The translations under genes were made by a program, and so were the position numbers. Below are positions 40,378 through 47,908 of a stretch of DNA of 64,000 bases, in pieces. The stretch is from Roseospira visakhapatnamensis (GTDB taxonomy: Bacteria > Pseudomonadota > Alphaproteobacteria > Rhodospirillales > Rhodospirillaceae). The stretch covers positions 25,633 to 89,632 of the forward strand of contig NZ_JACIGK010000018.1 in the NCBI RefSeq assembly GCF_014197915.1. The letters are read 5' to 3'. Each line of letters begins with the position of its first letter. Positions within the stretch are counted from its first letter, which is position 1. The notes under the pieces were generated by a model that was given only the letters and a program-made list of their open reading frames with translations, did not search any database and had not been told where the DNA came from.

Positions 40378-41618
40378 GCGGGCGGGCGCGGGCGCCGCGA
40401 CGGCCCGCTCTCGGGGGGCCGGCCGAACGCGTGGCGATCCTGTTCGCCGCCCAGTTCACCGCCGTCGGGGTGCTGCTGCCCTTCTGGCCCGCGTGGCTGG
40501 AGGGGCGCGGGCTGCTGGCTGTCGAGATCGGCGTCATCATGGCCGCCAGCCAATGGGCGAAGGTGCTGGTCCATCCCGTGGTCGGCAGCTGGGTGGACCG
40601 CCATCACCAGCGTCGGCGGGCCATCGTCGCGCTGGCGGTGGGCAGTTGGCTTGGCTTCGCCGCGCTGATGCCGCTGTCCGGATTCTGGCCGCTCCTGGTG
40701 CTCAGCCTGCCGGCCTCGGCCTGCATGGCGGCCATGATGCCGCTGTCGGAGACCGTGGCCCTGTCGGTCACGCGAACCCGGGGCGCCGACTATGGGCGCA
40801 TGCGTCTGTGGGGGTCCCTGACCTTCATCCTCGCCGCCGTGGGCGCCGGGGTGGCGCTGGAGCGCTGGCCGCTGGCCGTGGTGTTCCCGGCCATGCTCCT
40901 GGCGGCGCTGGGGGCCACCGTATGGGCGGCGTCCCGGCTGCCGGGCGACGACGATCCGCCGGCCCAGGCGGGCCGCCGCGCGCGCGGCCCGGGACAGGGC
41001 CTGGGCCGCCTTCTGGGCGAACCGCGATTCCTGCTGTTCCTGGGGTGCGCCGGCCTGGCGCAGGCGTCCCATGCCCCCTACTACGGATTCTCCACCCTGC
41101 ACTGGCGCGCGGCCGGCCTGTCGGACACCACCATCGGCTTGCTGTGGGCCATCGGCGTCCTGGTGGAAATCGGACTGTTCGCCGTCGGCGCCCGGATGCT
41201 GGCGCGCCTGGGCGCCGTTGGCCTGCTGATGAGTGCCGGCCTGGGCGGCGTGCTGCGCTGGACCGTGCTCGCGCTGACGGTCCATCCGGCGGCCCTGTTC
41301 GCGGTGCAGGGCCTGCATGGCCTGACCTTCGCGGCGGCGCATCTGGGGGCCATGCACTTCATCGCCCAGGCGGTGCCGTCCGGCTACGCCGTGCGTGCCC
41401 AGGGCCTGTATTCGGCGCTGTCCATGGGGGCGTTCCTGGGTGTGGCGATGCTGGCCTCGGGATGGCTGTATGCCCGGGTGGAGGGCCTCGCCTTCCTGCT
41501 GGCCACCGGCCTGTGCGTGGCGTCGGTGGGACTGGCGGGGGTGCTGGCCGTGCGCTGGCGCGGAGGCCCCCTCTGGGACGCGGATGCCCCGGGTGACGCG
41601 GCACCCGCCCGCCCCTGA
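40374..41618 (+). CDS. MFS transporter, HcaT-like (MFS_1_like)
   Basis: Inner-membrane carrier of 414 residues with about 12 hydrophobic segments and the MFS-type loop [12 protein letters not shown] after helix 2. Similar in layout to the 3-phenylpropionate permease group ([44 protein letters not shown]). The start is GTG at 40374 overlapping the iorB stop, suggesting translational coupling; it may import the iorAB substrate, but that is inference. Confidence 0.82.
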   Translation: MSGRARAPRRPALGGPAERVAILFAAQFTAVGVLLPFWPAWLEGRGLLAVEIGVIMAASQWAKVLVHPVVGSWVDRHHQRRRAIVALAVGSWLGFAALMPLSGFWPLLVLSLPASACMAAMMPLSETVALSVTRTRGADYGRMRLWGSLTFILAAVGAGVALERWPLAVVFPAMLLAALGATVWAASRLPGDDDPPAQAGRRARGPGQGLGRLLGEPRFLLFLGCAGLAQASHAPYYGFSTLHWRAAGLSDTTIGLLWAIGVLVEIGLFAVGARMLARLGAVGLLMSAGLGGVLRWTVLALTVHPAALFAVQGLHGLTFAAAHLGAMHFIAQAVPSGYAVRAQGLYSALSMGAFLGVAMLASGWLYARVEGLAFLLATGLCVASVGLAGVLAVRWRGGPLWDADAPGDAAPARP

Positions 41619-41734
41619 CCGGGGACACCGGCGAGGCCGCCGAAAAGCGTTCCCAACCCGGGCCGTGTGCTATACGGTGCGCGCCTTTCCCGCTCCCCCC
41701 TTGTTCTTGTCCGCACGAGGTTCGGAATACCGGC

Positions 41735-42262
41735 ATGACGACCGAGTCCGCAGCCGTCCCGCCGCCAAAGGTGGGCATCATCATGGGCAGTCAGTCCGAC
41801 TGGCCCATCATGCGTCACGCCGCCGAGACCCTGGCGGCCCTGGGCGTCCCGCACGAGACCCGCATCGTCTCCGCCCATCGCACGCCGCATCGCCTGGTCG
41901 ATTACGCGACCACGGCCCGCGAGCGCGGCCTGATGGCGGTGATCGCCGGTGCCGGCGGCGCCGCTCACCTACCGGGCATGTGCGCGTCCATGACGCCGCT
42001 GCCGGTGTTCGGCGTGCCGGTGGAAAGCAAGGCGCTGAAAGGCATGGACAGCCTGTTGTCGATCGTGCAGATGCCGGCCGGCGTGCCGGTCGGAACCCTG
42101 GCCATCGGTCGCGCCGGCGCCGTCAACGCCGGCCTGCTGGCGGCGGCCGTGGTGGCCCTGAGCGACGCCAGGGTGGCCGAGGCGCTGGACGCGTGGCGGG
42201 CACACCAGACCGCCGCCGTCGCCGAGGTGCCGGTGGATCATCCGGAGACCCGGACGGCATGA
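41735..42262 (+). CDS. purE: N5-carboxyaminoimidazole ribonucleotide mutase
   Basis: Converts N5-CAIR to CAIR in purine synthesis; cytoplasmic, 175 residues. The family core is complete: [13 protein letters not shown], the catalytic-His segment SAHRTPHR, and [12 protein letters not shown]. The stop overlaps purK by ATGA. Confidence 0.95.
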   Translation: MTTESAAVPPPKVGIIMGSQSDWPIMRHAAETLAALGVPHETRIVSAHRTPHRLVDYATTARERGLMAVIAGAGGAAHLPGMCASMTPLPVFGVPVESKALKGMDSLLSIVQMPAGVPVGTLAIGRAGAVNAGLLAAAVVALSDARVAEALDAWRAHQTAAVAEVPVDHPETRTA

Positions 42263-43329
42263 CGGTGATCGCTCCCGGATCGACGATCGGGATCGTCGGT
42301 GGCGGGCAACTGGGGCGCATGACCGCCCTGGCGGCCGCGCGGCTGGGCTACGACTGCCAGATCCTGACGCCCGAGGTCGACAGCCCGGCGGCCCGCGTCG
42401 CCGCCGGCGCCATCGTCGCCCCCTACGACGATCCGGCGGCGCTGACCGCCTTCGCCGACGCCGTCGATGTCGTCACCTTCGAGTTCGAGAACGTCCCCGC
42501 CCCCGCCGTCGCCTGGCTGGCCGAGCGCCGCCCGGTGCGGCCCGGCTGGCGGGTTCTGGAGACCGCCCAGGACCGCATTCTGGAAAAGACCTTCCTCAAC
42601 GACACGGGCATCGGCACCGCGCCCTGGCGGCCCGTCCACGGCCCCGACGACCTGCGCGCCGCCCTGGCCGAGTTGGGCACGCCCGCCATCCTCAAGACGA
42701 CGCGGCTGGGCTACGACGGCAAGGGCCAGGGGCGCGTGACCGCCGCCGACGATCCCGCCGCCGCCTGGGAGTCGTTGCGCACCGACGCGGCCATCCTGGA
42801 GGGCGTCGTGGACTTCGCCATGGAGGTCGCCGTGATCGTGGCGCGCGGCCCCGATGGGGTCACCGTGGTCTATGATCCGGTGCGCACGGTGCACGCCCAC
42901 CACATCCTGGACACCGTGGAAGCGCCGGCCCCCCTGCCCGCCCCCCTGCTGGACCAGGCCCGCGCCCTGGCCCGGCGGGCGGCGGAGGCCCTCGATCTGG
43001 TCGGCCTGCTGGCCCTGGAGCTGTTCGTTACCCGCGACGGCCGCCTGCTGGCCAACGAGATGGCACCCCGCCCGCACAACTCTGGCCACTGGTCGCAGGA
43101 CGGCTGCGTGACCGATCAGTTCGAGCAGCACGTCCGCGCCGTGTGCGGCCTGCCCCTGGGGCCGGTGGCACTGCGTGGCCGCTCGGTCCGGATGAAGAAC
43201 CTGCTGGGCGACGACGCGGCGACCTGGGCGGCGCTGCTGGCCGACCCGGCGGCGAAGCTGCACCTTTACGGCAAGCGCGAGGCCCGCGCCGGCCGCAAGA
43301 TGGGGCATGTCACCTGGGTGGAGACGTGA
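42259..43329 (+). CDS. purK: 5-(carboxyamino)imidazole ribonucleotide synthase
   Basis: ATP-grasp enzyme making N5-CAIR from AIR, bicarbonate and ATP, 356 residues. It starts [13 protein letters not shown] as in the family, and shows [29 protein letters not shown] and [17 protein letters not shown]. The ATG at 42259 overlaps the purE stop; longer open sequence upstream belongs to another frame. Confidence 0.95.
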   Translation: MTVIAPGSTIGIVGGGQLGRMTALAAARLGYDCQILTPEVDSPAARVAAGAIVAPYDDPAALTAFADAVDVVTFEFENVPAPAVAWLAERRPVRPGWRVLETAQDRILEKTFLNDTGIGTAPWRPVHGPDDLRAALAELGTPAILKTTRLGYDGKGQGRVTAADDPAAAWESLRTDAAILEGVVDFAMEVAVIVARGPDGVTVVYDPVRTVHAHHILDTVEAPAPLPAPLLDQARALARRAAEALDLVGLLALELFVTRDGRLLANEMAPRPHNSGHWSQDGCVTDQFEQHVRAVCGLPLGPVALRGRSVRMKNLLGDDAATWAALLADPAAKLHLYGKREARAGRKMGHVTWVET

Positions 43330-43359
43330 CCTCGCCGGAGTCGTTTCCGGACCGCTCCC

Positions 43360-44160
43360 TCACCGCGCCCGGAACCGGGGGCGCGGCGCCCGACCCAGAC
43401 CCTCGGCCAGGGAGCGCAGGCCGTTGAGTGGATTGGGCACGCGCGCCAGGCGTGCCTCCACCGCCCGGCGGGTCTTGAGCAGGCGGGCCACGCCGGCCAG
43501 CCGCCGGTCGAGGAAGCCCCAGGTCTCGACGCACTCCTCCGACGAGTCGTCCAGCCAGTACAGCAGCGTCGCGGAATAGATTCCCGCCAGTTGCAGGCGC
43601 TTGGTGTAGAAGTTGAAGTCGGTGGCGGTATCCCCCGCCGCCCACCAGATGGTGTCCACCGTGCGGTAGGTGCAGCGGATCGAGGTCGGGGCATGGCCCG
43701 GCAGCGACAGCAGGGCCACGCCGCGCCGCACCGCCTCGCGGTCCATGTCCCAGTGCTGGAGCCGCAGGCGGATGGCCAGGGCCACCCGCTCGGGCAGGCG
43801 CAGGCCCTCCGTGTCCGCCTCGTCCAGGGCGGCCTCCATGCGCCGGTCGGCCAGATCGCACCAGTGCGCCACGGCCTGCACCGGCCCCTTGGGGAAGGCG
43901 CGGTCGGCCTGCTCGGCGTCGAAGTCCGCGTCGCGGGCGGCGGCGCGCAGGCTTTTCATGGTCCAGCCGTCGAAGGCCACGTGCATCAGGGCGGTGTCCA
44001 CCAGGACATCGCGGATGGCCGTCATGGAGTCCAGCGGCGGGGAGTCGACCGCCGCCGCCTCGATGACAGCCTCCGTCTCGGCCTCGGTGTCATTGTCGGT
44101 GTGGGCGTGCGGCCCCGGGGCCTGTGGGTCGGTGCGGGGCGCGGTGTCGTCGCTGGTCAT
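43360..44160 (-). CDS. coq9: COQ9-family protein (ubiquinone biosynthesis)
   Basis: Alpha-proteobacterial homologue of mitochondrial COQ9, a lipid-binding helper of the COQ7 hydroxylase in ubiquinone synthesis. 266 residues; N-terminal 45 residues are Asp/Glu/Thr-rich, then the COQ9 core, including WTMKSLRAAARDADF, YRTVDTIWWAAGDTATDFNFYTKR and LAGIYSATLLYWLDDSSEE. The ATG at 44158-44160 has GAGGAGG upstream. The region before it contains two large inverted repeats and then the prophage end, so its native upstream region was probably split by the phage. Convergent with purK. Confidence 0.9.
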   Translation of the reverse strand: MTSDDTAPRTDPQAPGPHAHTDNDTEAETEAVIEAAAVDSPPLDSMTAIRDVLVDTALMHVAFDGWTMKSLRAAARDADFDAEQADRAFPKGPVQAVAHWCDLADRRMEAALDEADTEGLRLPERVALAIRLRLQHWDMDREAVRRGVALLSLPGHAPTSIRCTYRTVDTIWWAAGDTATDFNFYTKRLQLAGIYSATLLYWLDDSSEECVETWGFLDRRLAGVARLLKTRRAVEARLARVPNPLNGLRSLAEGLGRAPRPRFRAR

Positions 44161-44240
44161 CGGCTCTGCCTCCTCGGCGTATGGCGGGGGCATCGCGGGG
44201 ATACCCGAGTCGTGTCGTGGGCCTACGAGTTCCGATTGGT

Positions 44241-44265
44241 GGCGGATGAGTGTGACTCATCCGCC
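44241..44265. repeat. Perfect 11-bp inverted repeat upstream of coq9
   Basis: GGCGGATGAGT and ACTCATCCGCC around a GTG centre. It could be a hairpin (no T-run) or a long operator dyad; it lies about 80-105 bp before the coq9 start. Confidence 0.75.
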
Positions 44266-44272
44266 GACCTGC

Positions 44273-44343
44273 ACCGGCCCGCTCCCCCACCCGGCCACTC
44301 CAAGCATACTCCCGTGGGTGGCCGGATGGGGGAGTGGGCCGGT
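44273..44343. repeat. 26-bp near-perfect inverted repeat between coq9 and the prophage end
   Basis: Arms 44273-44298 and 44318-44343 pair with 24 Watson-Crick pairs, one G-T and one mismatch (44290/44326), around a 19-base loop. It would make a very stable stem-loop in RNA of either strand. Possible roles are transcription insulation, an extragenic palindrome or an element end. Confidence 0.75.
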
Positions 44344-44372
44344 CACGGGCTTCAACGGTTGAAGCGCGACAC

Positions 44373-44406
44373 TTGAGTTTGCAGTAGCTGCCATTTGAAC
44401 TTGCAG
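44373..44406. repeat. Two 12-bp direct repeats, probable right end of the prophage
   Basis: TTGAGTTTGCAG (44373-44384) and TTGAACTTGCAG (44395-44406) match TTGARYTTGCAG and are spaced 22 bp, two helical turns. They lie 10 bp outside the methyltransferase stop, where Mu-like phages have transposase-binding sites. The terminal TG could be at 44374 or 44360. Confidence 0.5.
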
Positions 44407-44415
44407 CACTCGATA

Positions 44416-45162
44416 TCATGGGTGGGCGCCTTCTGGAAGCGGGCTCAGGGGGCTCTCAGGGGTGGTCTGAGGGGTCTCTGAGAGGCGACGGCGGATGATT
44501 TCAACGTAGCGCGGATCGGCATCGGAGAGCCATGCCCGGCGACCGGTGGCCAGGGCGGCCAGGCCCATGGCGCCAGAGCCGGCGAAGGGGTCGGCCAGTG
44601 CGCCGCCCTCGGGCACCAACGCCTCGATCAGGGGTGCGAGAAGGTCCTGCGGTTTTTCCGTCGGATGGTGTCGCCGGTGCGGTGGGACGCGTTTGGCGGG
44701 GATGACGTTGCCGATGGTCCGGGGGCCACGCACGGCCGGCCCGGGCTTCGTCAACCACAAGATCACCTCGTGGCGGGGCCGGATACCCGTGTTCCCCTGG
44801 CCCTGGGACAGCTTGTCCCAGATGACCTGACCGCGCCAGCGATAGCCGGCCGACTCCAGGGCTGGGCCAAGGCCGGCGACCATCCTCCAATCACAGAACA
44901 CGGCCAGCGATCCGCCGGGGACCAGCGCCCGGCCGGCGGTCAGGGCCACGGTGCGCATCAGCCAGCACAGGCCCCAGGTGGTCATGGCGTCGCCGCCGAA
45001 CCATCCGGCGGCCGCCCCGCCCTGGGTCATGCCCCGGCTGCCCTGGCGGGCGGCCTCGGTGGCGCCGCCGGCGCAATAGGGCGGGTCGGTGATGACGGCG
45101 TGCAGGCTTTCAGGGGGCAGGCTGCCCAGGGCGGCCAGGGCATCGGCGCGAGCGATGCTCAT
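44416..45162 (-). CDS. Phage DNA methyltransferase in the position of mom
   Basis: SAM-dependent DNA methyltransferase of 248 residues. Motif IV DPPY at 26-29 comes before HPTEKP at 166-171 and motif I DPFAGSGAMG at 191-200, the beta-class order; DPPY favours N6-adenine, but N4-cytosine cannot be excluded. The recognition sequence is unknown. The chosen start ATG (45160-45162, MSIARADALAAL) overlaps the com stop as ATGA; an ATG nine codons upstream (45187-45189) with GGAG is an alternative. Translation is probably controlled by Com, as mom is in Mu. No restriction endonuclease gene is adjacent. The gene ends 10 bp from the phage-end repeats. Confidence 0.85.
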   Translation of the reverse strand: MSIARADALAALGSLPPESLHAVITDPPYCAGGATEAARQGSRGMTQGGAAAGWFGGDAMTTWGLCWLMRTVALTAGRALVPGGSLAVFCDWRMVAGLGPALESAGYRWRGQVIWDKLSQGQGNTGIRPRHEVILWLTKPGPAVRGPRTIGNVIPAKRVPPHRRHHPTEKPQDLLAPLIEALVPEGGALADPFAGSGAMGLAALATGRRAWLSDADPRYVEIIRRRLSETPQTTPESPLSPLPEGAHP

Positions 45163-45371
45163 GGCACCAAGGCGGGTCCAGTCGGGCATGGAGCCTCTCC
45201 ATCGGCCGGGCGCTCCGGGGCGCGCGGGGGTGGGGACTCGACGGCCCTCTGGACGGTGATCGCCCCGCAGCGGGGGCACTTGATGCTGATAGCACCCTGG
45301 CGGAGGTCGAGCAATTCCGCGAGTTTGCGGTCGCATCGGCCGCACCGCATTGACAGTACCGGTTCGGACAT
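45159..45371 (-). CDS. com: Com-like zinc-finger translational activator
   Basis: 70-residue protein with two CxxC pairs, C10/C13 and C32/C35 (RCGRC and KCPRC), aligning with phage Mu Com, which has the same knuckles around RCKNC and RCPRC. Mu Com binds mom mRNA and exposes its ribosome site. A GGGGAG ribosome site precedes the ATG at 45369-45371. The Pro-rich C-terminal tail is less conserved. P2 Ogr is also a small zinc finger next to gene D, but its cysteine spacing and context differ. Confidence 0.83.
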   Translation of the reverse strand: MSEPVLSMRCGRCDRKLAELLDLRQGAISIKCPRCGAITVQRAVESPPPRAPERPADGEAPCPTGPALVP

Positions 45372-45584
45372 GACGACTCCCCAGGCCCCGGCCGGGGCCG
45401 GCGGGCCGCGCTCCATGGCGGCCGCGTGGACGTGGGGGAGGTGCTGTCTCCCGGCTTGGGGCGCGCAAACGCCCCGGCCCCCGCCGTACCGGCGGGGTGT
45501 CAACGGTCGCGCGCGGAATGGACAGGCGCGCGCGAAAGGTGTGTGGCAGGATCGGCGGGCATTCCACCCCTGGGAGAGACCGCC

Positions 45585-46109
45585 ATGCCCCGACGCATCC
45601 CGACCCTGGCCGCCGCCGTGCTGGCCCTGACCCTGACCGCCTGCGGGGACGACCCGCAGAGCATCACCGACCTCAATCCGGACTTCACGGTGACCGAGGA
45701 AGCGGTCGACGGGGGCACCGTCCTGGTGGTTGGGACGACCAGTGCCGGTTTTAGCCCGTACATGGATGTCGTCGACCTGGGCGTGGATATGGAGCGGATC
45801 GGGCGCTTCATCGCCGCTCATCCGGACAAGCATCCAGGCGTGACCAGCGTCCGGCTGGAGGTGACGACCCCCACCCAGAATAGGCTTGGCCACGCGGGCA
45901 AGACGCGGAGCATGAACCTGGTCATGGACCGGACGACGATCGCCAAAATCAACTACGAGAACATGACCACCTGGGGGATGCTGAACCTGACGACGCCGAC
46001 GGTGCTGCATCCCGTGGGCCGCCAGTTGATCGCCGGCTACTGCGAGGACGACACCGCCATGGAATACTCGCCGGATTTCTGCCTGGCCGTGCTGTTGTCG
46101 CCGCGCTGA
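45585..46109 (+). CDS. Small predicted lipoprotein, possible lysogenic-conversion gene
   Basis: 174 residues, the only gene seen on the plus strand inside the prophage. MPRRIPTLAAAVLALTLTAC is a lipoprotein signal with lipobox LTAC (Cys20), followed by GDDP. No domain recognised; two more cysteines lie near the C terminus (YCEDD, FCLAV). The ATG at 45585 follows GGGAGA. It converges on gene D with a 5-bp gap and is divergent from com over 213 bp, which must hold its own promoter. Its codons look less G+C-biased than neighbouring phage genes. Could be a moron that changes the lysogen surface, or a superinfection-exclusion protein. Confidence 0.7.
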   Translation: MPRRIPTLAAAVLALTLTACGDDPQSITDLNPDFTVTEEAVDGGTVLVVGTTSAGFSPYMDVVDLGVDMERIGRFIAAHPDKHPGVTSVRLEVTTPTQNRLGHAGKTRSMNLVMDRTTIAKINYENMTTWGMLNLTTPTVLHPVGRQLIAGYCEDDTAMEYSPDFCLAVLLSPR

Positions 46110-46114
46110 CCCCG

Positions 46115-47275
46115 TCATGCGCCAGCGGCCTCGACGATGGCGGCGGCATCGGCGGGGGCACCATCCGCATAGACCACCTGGATCCCATCTTCGTCCTCGA
46201 CCACGCGCCAGCCGGGCACGGCGGCGGCGCCCGGCGAGGTGGTCGCGGCGCCGGTGGCGATGGTGGGCGGTGGCGGGGTCTCGGCTTCCACCTCGGTCCG
46301 AAAGCCTGAGGTGTCCAGGGTGTGGGTGACGCTCTTCAGGCTCCAGCGGCCGTCGGCGGGGCCGAAGCCCGACAGCGTGATGTCGCCGCCGGCGCCCAGG
46401 GTCGGCCGGCCCTCCAGGGACAGGCGCAGGGTGGACCCGCCCCGGCCGCTGTCCTGGGCGGCGCCGGTGGCCCGGGCGCGGGCCTGGTCGGGGGTCGCGG
46501 CGCCATGGCGGACTTCCACCGGCGGGCCGTCGCCGCCGCCCTCGACCACCTCCCAGACCGTCTCGGCCGTGTCCAGATCGTGGTAAGGCGCGGCCACGGA
46601 CGACGCGGCCTCGCGGTCCTGCACCGTCACCCACCAGGTCGTGGCCTCGTCCTCTCGGATGGTGGCGGCGAGCGGCCGGCCGCTGCCGGCGCTGGTGCCG
46701 GCGCCGACGGGGGAGACCACCAGGCGGCCGTCGGCCACCTTGACGCTGGCGCCGGCGGCGCGGGCGTGGCGGGCGACCAGGTGCAGGTCCGATTCGGCCG
46801 ACTGATCCACATGACCCACGACCAGGCCAGCCAGCGCCGACGCCACCACCGGGGTCAGGCCGTTGTCGGCCGCCACCCGCGCCACCAGGTCGCCCAGGGT
46901 GGGCGCCTCTAGCGAGCGCGTCCTGGGCGCGCGCAGCGGCCCGCGCAGGTCGGCGGCGCGGCCCCGGAGGGCGAGGGCCAGGCCGGCGGCCTCGTTGCCG
47001 TACTGCACCTCGTCCACCACGAAGCCCGGCATGTCCACCAGGCCGGTTTCCTTCCACCCCAGGGCCAGGCGGATGACCGCACCCCGGCGCGGCAGGGCAA
47101 TCGCCCGGTCGCGCCAGTCCAGGCGCAGCTCCAGCTCGTCGCTGTCCGCGTCCAGATGATCCGTGACCGACAGGGACAGCAGCAGGGGGCGCACGGTGGC
47201 GGAGATGTCGGCGCCGCCCACGGTCAGGCGCCAGTCCGGGGTCCATTGGGGGCGGTCGCGGGGGCCGGCGCTCAT
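46115..47275 (-). CDS. D: P2 gpD-like baseplate hub/late control protein
   Basis: 386 residues. P2 gpD-type tail protein that forms the hub around the spike. Family cues: GFVVDEVQYGNEAAGLALALRGRAADL, DREAASSVAAPYHDLDTAE and the late VTHTLDTSGFRTEVEAE. Four bases separate its start from the gpX stop. The last 60 residues are Ala/Thr-rich. Confidence 0.9.
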   Translation of the reverse strand: MSAGPRDRPQWTPDWRLTVGGADISATVRPLLLSLSVTDHLDADSDELELRLDWRDRAIALPRRGAVIRLALGWKETGLVDMPGFVVDEVQYGNEAAGLALALRGRAADLRGPLRAPRTRSLEAPTLGDLVARVAADNGLTPVVASALAGLVVGHVDQSAESDLHLVARHARAAGASVKVADGRLVVSPVGAGTSAGSGRPLAATIREDEATTWWVTVQDREAASSVAAPYHDLDTAETVWEVVEGGGDGPPVEVRHGAATPDQARARATGAAQDSGRGGSTLRLSLEGRPTLGAGGDITLSGFGPADGRWSLKSVTHTLDTSGFRTEVEAETPPPPTIATGAATTSPGAAAVPGWRVVEDEDGIQVVYADGAPADAAAIVEAAGA

Positions 47276-47279
47276 GGCC

Positions 47280-47492
47280 TCAGTCCCACAGCTTGACGAC
47301 GGCGACGGTCGGCGTCGCAGTCGGCGGGTCCGGCAGGCGCACCCGCGTCCCGGTGGGCAGCACCACGCCGAGGTCGGCCAGGCCGGGGTTCAGGTCCAGG
47401 GCGGCGGCCACATTCTCCGCTGTTTCCTGCCCATAAACGCGGCGGCAGATCAAGTCCAGGGTGTCGCCCTGCTGGGCGCGCAGTTCGATCAT
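47280..47492 (-). CDS. X: P2 gpX-like tail protein (LysM-like)
   Basis: 70 residues. Short LysM-like domain with QQGDTLDLICRRVYG and LNPGLADLGVVLPTGTRVRLP, as in P2 gpX. Start overlaps the gpU stop by ATGA. Confidence 0.88.
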   Translation of the reverse strand: MIELRAQQGDTLDLICRRVYGQETAENVAAALDLNPGLADLGVVLPTGTRVRLPDPPTATPTVAVVKLWD

Positions 47493-47908
47493 CGCGGCTC
47501 ACCCCCGTAGCTCACGATCACCAGGCGGAAGTCGATCTTGCGGGCCAGGGACCGCCAAGTGGGGCCGGAGCGCGTTTCCTCGACCTCGGTGATGCACCAC
47601 CAGCCCCAGACCTCGCCGAGGCCGGACACCAGCATCAGCGGTTCGCCGACGCTGGCCGCGTCGCGCATCAGGGCCACCTGGCGCCAGCCCTGTCCGTCGG
47701 GATACAGGGTGGCGTCGTGGGGATAGATGATGCCCGGCAGGGTGATCTCCTGGCGCCCCGGCCCCAGCCATTGCTGGGCGGGCATGGTGGCCAGGCGATC
47801 CTGCTGGACCCACCGATACTCGGCATGGAGCCGCAGGGTCTGGTAGGCGGCGGTGGGGACGCTGAAGACGTAGTCGCCCAACTGCATCAAGACGTCACTG
47901 GAGGTCAT
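47489..47908 (-). CDS. U: P2 gpU-like tail completion protein
   Basis: 139 residues. Resembles P2 gpU: MQLGDYVFSVPTAAYQTLRL, then YRWVQQDRL and PGIIYPHD. The ATG at 47906-47908 overlaps the tape-measure stop by 14 bp; the ATG at 47885-47887 (MQLGDY) matches the usual family N terminus and may be the true start. Confidence 0.87.
   Translation of the reverse strand: MTSSDVLMQLGDYVFSVPTAAYQTLRLHAEYRWVQQDRLATMPAQQWLGPGRQEITLPGIIYPHDATLYPDGQGWRQVALMRDAASVGEPLMLVSGLGEVWGWWCITEVEETRSGPTWRSLARKIDFRLVIVSYGGEPR

Noticed and set aside
45159..45371. Small zinc finger as P2 Ogr late activator
   Set aside because: Position after gene D fits Ogr, but the RC-x2-C / KCPRC pattern, length of the linker and the overlap with a modification gene match Mu Com better.
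45190..45567. N-terminal extension of the methyltransferase to 45567
   Set aside because: The extension runs through com in another frame and is Pro/Arg-rich; the DNA methyltransferase family starts shortly before the ITDPPY segment.
45372..45584. Dam-site cluster (GATC) as in the Mu mom promoter
   Set aside because: Only one GATC was found, so Mu-type Dam/OxyR control is not supported.
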